From Roseibium marinum (GTDB lineage: Bacteria; Pseudomonadota; Alphaproteobacteria; Rhizobiales; Stappiaceae), in NCBI RefSeq assembly GCF_002906165.1, contig NZ_PPCN01000003.1, positions 310,001 to 374,000 of the forward strand: a DNA stretch of 64,000 nucleotides, read 5' to 3'. The translations under genes and the position numbers were made by a program. This document shows, piece after piece, positions 63,188 through 64,000 of this stretch. A model generated the notes under the pieces. It was given only the letters and a program-made list of their open reading frames with translations, had not been told where the DNA came from and did no database searches. How positions within the stretch are numbered: position 1 is the stretch's first letter; each line of letters starts with the position of its first letter.

Positions 63188-63396
63188 CACTACAGCTAAA
63201 AAGTTGATCGAATGCCGGTTGCAGGAATGCGGGAATCCCTTAAACGCAACCGGAAAACTGCCCGCCGAAACTTGAAAAGAATGCCCCGATCAACAGTCCA
63301 ATACGATCAATAGTTGTTTACAGGGTGTATACATTAGGTGCATGGTCCATTTGGGCTATGCAGTAATAAAACCGTCAACTGAAGGATTGGTGTCAA
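63152..63396 (-). ncRNA. Candidate small RNA on the minus strand
   Basis: A near-consensus -35 box TTGACA lies at 63396-63391 (minus strand) and a weak -10-like TTTTAT at 63371-63366 (spacing 19). The run ends at a strong intrinsic terminator (63152-63187). Nothing else upstream on this strand needs that terminator, because the LuxR-like gene is on the plus strand. Between them is the structured 8-bp stem 63215/63253. The expected transcript is about 200-220 nt. No known family recognised. Confidence 0.35.
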
Positions 63397-63447
63397 GCCA
63401 TCTGAGTCCGTGACCCGGGATATTTAACATCGGGCCTTGGGGGTATC

Positions 63448-64000
63448 GTGGGCGTTGCCGCGGAAAAATATTTACACCTCTCGAATCTTGCCGTTGCAGC
63501 GGCGATGGATCCGGACTGCTGGCAGCAGCTTCTTGACGAAATGGGACAGGCCATCGGTACGCACGTTTGTACCCAGCTCATCGGCTATGACCAGCTTACC
63601 AAGGCAGCGCCGCTTGCCTATACCTCGGGCTACGATCCGGATCTTTTGAAGCTTTACGAGGCCCACTACGCCGACAAGAACCCGTTCGCGGCCAATTTCG
63701 GAAAATGCGCGGTCGGTGGGGCCATTGCCGCCGACCAGCTCTGCACGCCGGAGCGATTGAAGAAAACCGGGTTCTACGCGGATATCATCCGTCCGCATGA
63801 GGATATCTACGGCGGCGGCGGCTCAATGCTCGCCCGCGATTCAAGCCGGATGGTCCTGATAGGTGGAAATCTGCGGGCGAAGGACCGCGACAAATACGAG
63901 CGCGAATGGCTCCGTCTTTGCGAAACATTGACGCCGATTATCCGCCAGTCGCTGGAAATCAGCCGCGCGATCTCCGGACTTTCCTTTGAGAAATGGGCGG
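63448..64000 (+). CDS. LuxR-like/HTH transcriptional regulator, N-terminal part (3' end outside window)
   Basis: An open frame from GTG 63448 (after ttgggggta) runs past the window end, 184 residues visible. The sequence (AEKYLHLSNLAVAAAMDPDC, then DEMGQAIGTHVCTQLIGYDQ, YADKNPFAANFGKCAVGG, KYEREWLRLCETLTPIIRQS) has the PAS-like N-terminal sensing domain of a family of LuxR-type regulators common in Rhizobiales; the C-terminal helix-turn-helix is out of view. The start is uncertain (ATG 63508 is an alternative). It probably senses a small ligand and may control the adjacent catabolic operon. Confidence 0.65.
   Translation, partial: MGVAAEKYLHLSNLAVAAAMDPDCWQQLLDEMGQAIGTHVCTQLIGYDQLTKAAPLAYTSGYDPDLLKLYEAHYADKNPFAANFGKCAVGGAIAADQLCTPERLKKTGFYADIIRPHEDIYGGGGSMLARDSSRMVLIGGNLRAKDRDKYEREWLRLCETLTPIIRQSLEISRAISGLSFEKWA

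Larger units (their letters stand above)
62870..63447. other. 578-bp gap with orphan minus-strand terminator; no supported protein gene
   Basis: This gap between divergent genes holds the promoter region of the ABC/catabolic operon on the minus strand and that of the LuxR-like gene on the plus strand. An inverted repeat CCGGTTGC...GCAACCGG (63215-63222 and 63246-63253) is also present. A 102-codon plus-strand frame (62967-63275) has no ribosome binding site or family resemblance. The terminator and possible sRNA are listed separately. Confidence 0.5.

Noticed and set aside
62967-63275. 102-codon plus-strand frame in the large gap
   Set aside because: Runs through the terminator A-tracts, giving K/P-rich low-complexity residues; no ribosome binding site.

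Overview
The window is 64 kb of GC-rich, gene-dense DNA from an alphaproteobacterium, most likely a marine Hyphomicrobiales (Stappiaceae-like: Roseibium/Labrenzia/Stappia). The grounds are codon use, a PleC/PdhS-type PAS histidine kinase, bifunctional GlnE, a type III glutamine synthetase, a cobalt-type nitrile hydratase and many ABC/CaiB/LysR catabolic genes. The genus is inference; no rRNA or tRNA gene was seen. About 50 protein genes are supported. The window cuts a gene at each end: a DegP-type protease on the left and a LuxR-like regulator on the right.

Layout. 1-6.0 kb: core block of DegP C-terminus, OmpR-type response regulator, histidine kinase and GlnE. 6.0-11.6 kb: an accessory island with two tandem HopA1-effector-like genes (the first broken, the second intact, both with polyproline tails), two small inverted-repeat elements and an autotransporter. 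11.8-19.6 kb: PAS histidine kinase, PepN, methyltransferase, CaiB-type CoA-transferase and NUDIX hydrolase. 19.8-23.7 kb: class III nucleotide cyclase, LysR regulator and a divergent NmrA-like oxidoreductase. 24.0-30.3 kb: Yej/Dpp-like peptide ABC transporter behind a perfect CRP-type palindrome. 30.4-38.4 kb: methyltransferase, GSIII, DUF1330/LysR pair, nitrile hydratase operon, MsrA-like protein and DUF3088, with two palindromic intergenic repeats.

38.4-44.0 kb: a leftward operon of four glycosyltransferases and a polysaccharide deacetylase. 44.5-48.5 kb: divergent from it, an unusual ABC exporter with a degenerate, internally repeated nucleotide-binding region, a lone cyclic-nucleotide-binding protein and a metallo-beta-lactamase-fold hydrolase. 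48.5-52.9 kb: a GMC dehydrogenase operon with a Tat small subunit and a large mono-haem protein. 53.2-54.4 kb: 7Fe ferredoxin and a DapA-family aldolase/lyase. 54.5-62.9 kb: a long leftward catabolic operon (NMT1-type ABC importer, FAD oxidoreductase, CaiB-like and CaiD-like enzymes, LysR, amidohydrolase). 62.9-64 kb: a gap holding a strong intrinsic terminator on the minus strand with no gene to serve, hence a possible small RNA, then the LuxR-like gene.

How parts may work together (inference): the cyclase, the CRP-type site and the cNMP-binding protein suggest cAMP signalling; the glycosyltransferase operon and the ABC/cNMP/MBL trio look like one surface-glycan synthesis and export locus; the HopA1-like proteins and autotransporter look like a host- or neighbour-interaction island set between housekeeping genes.
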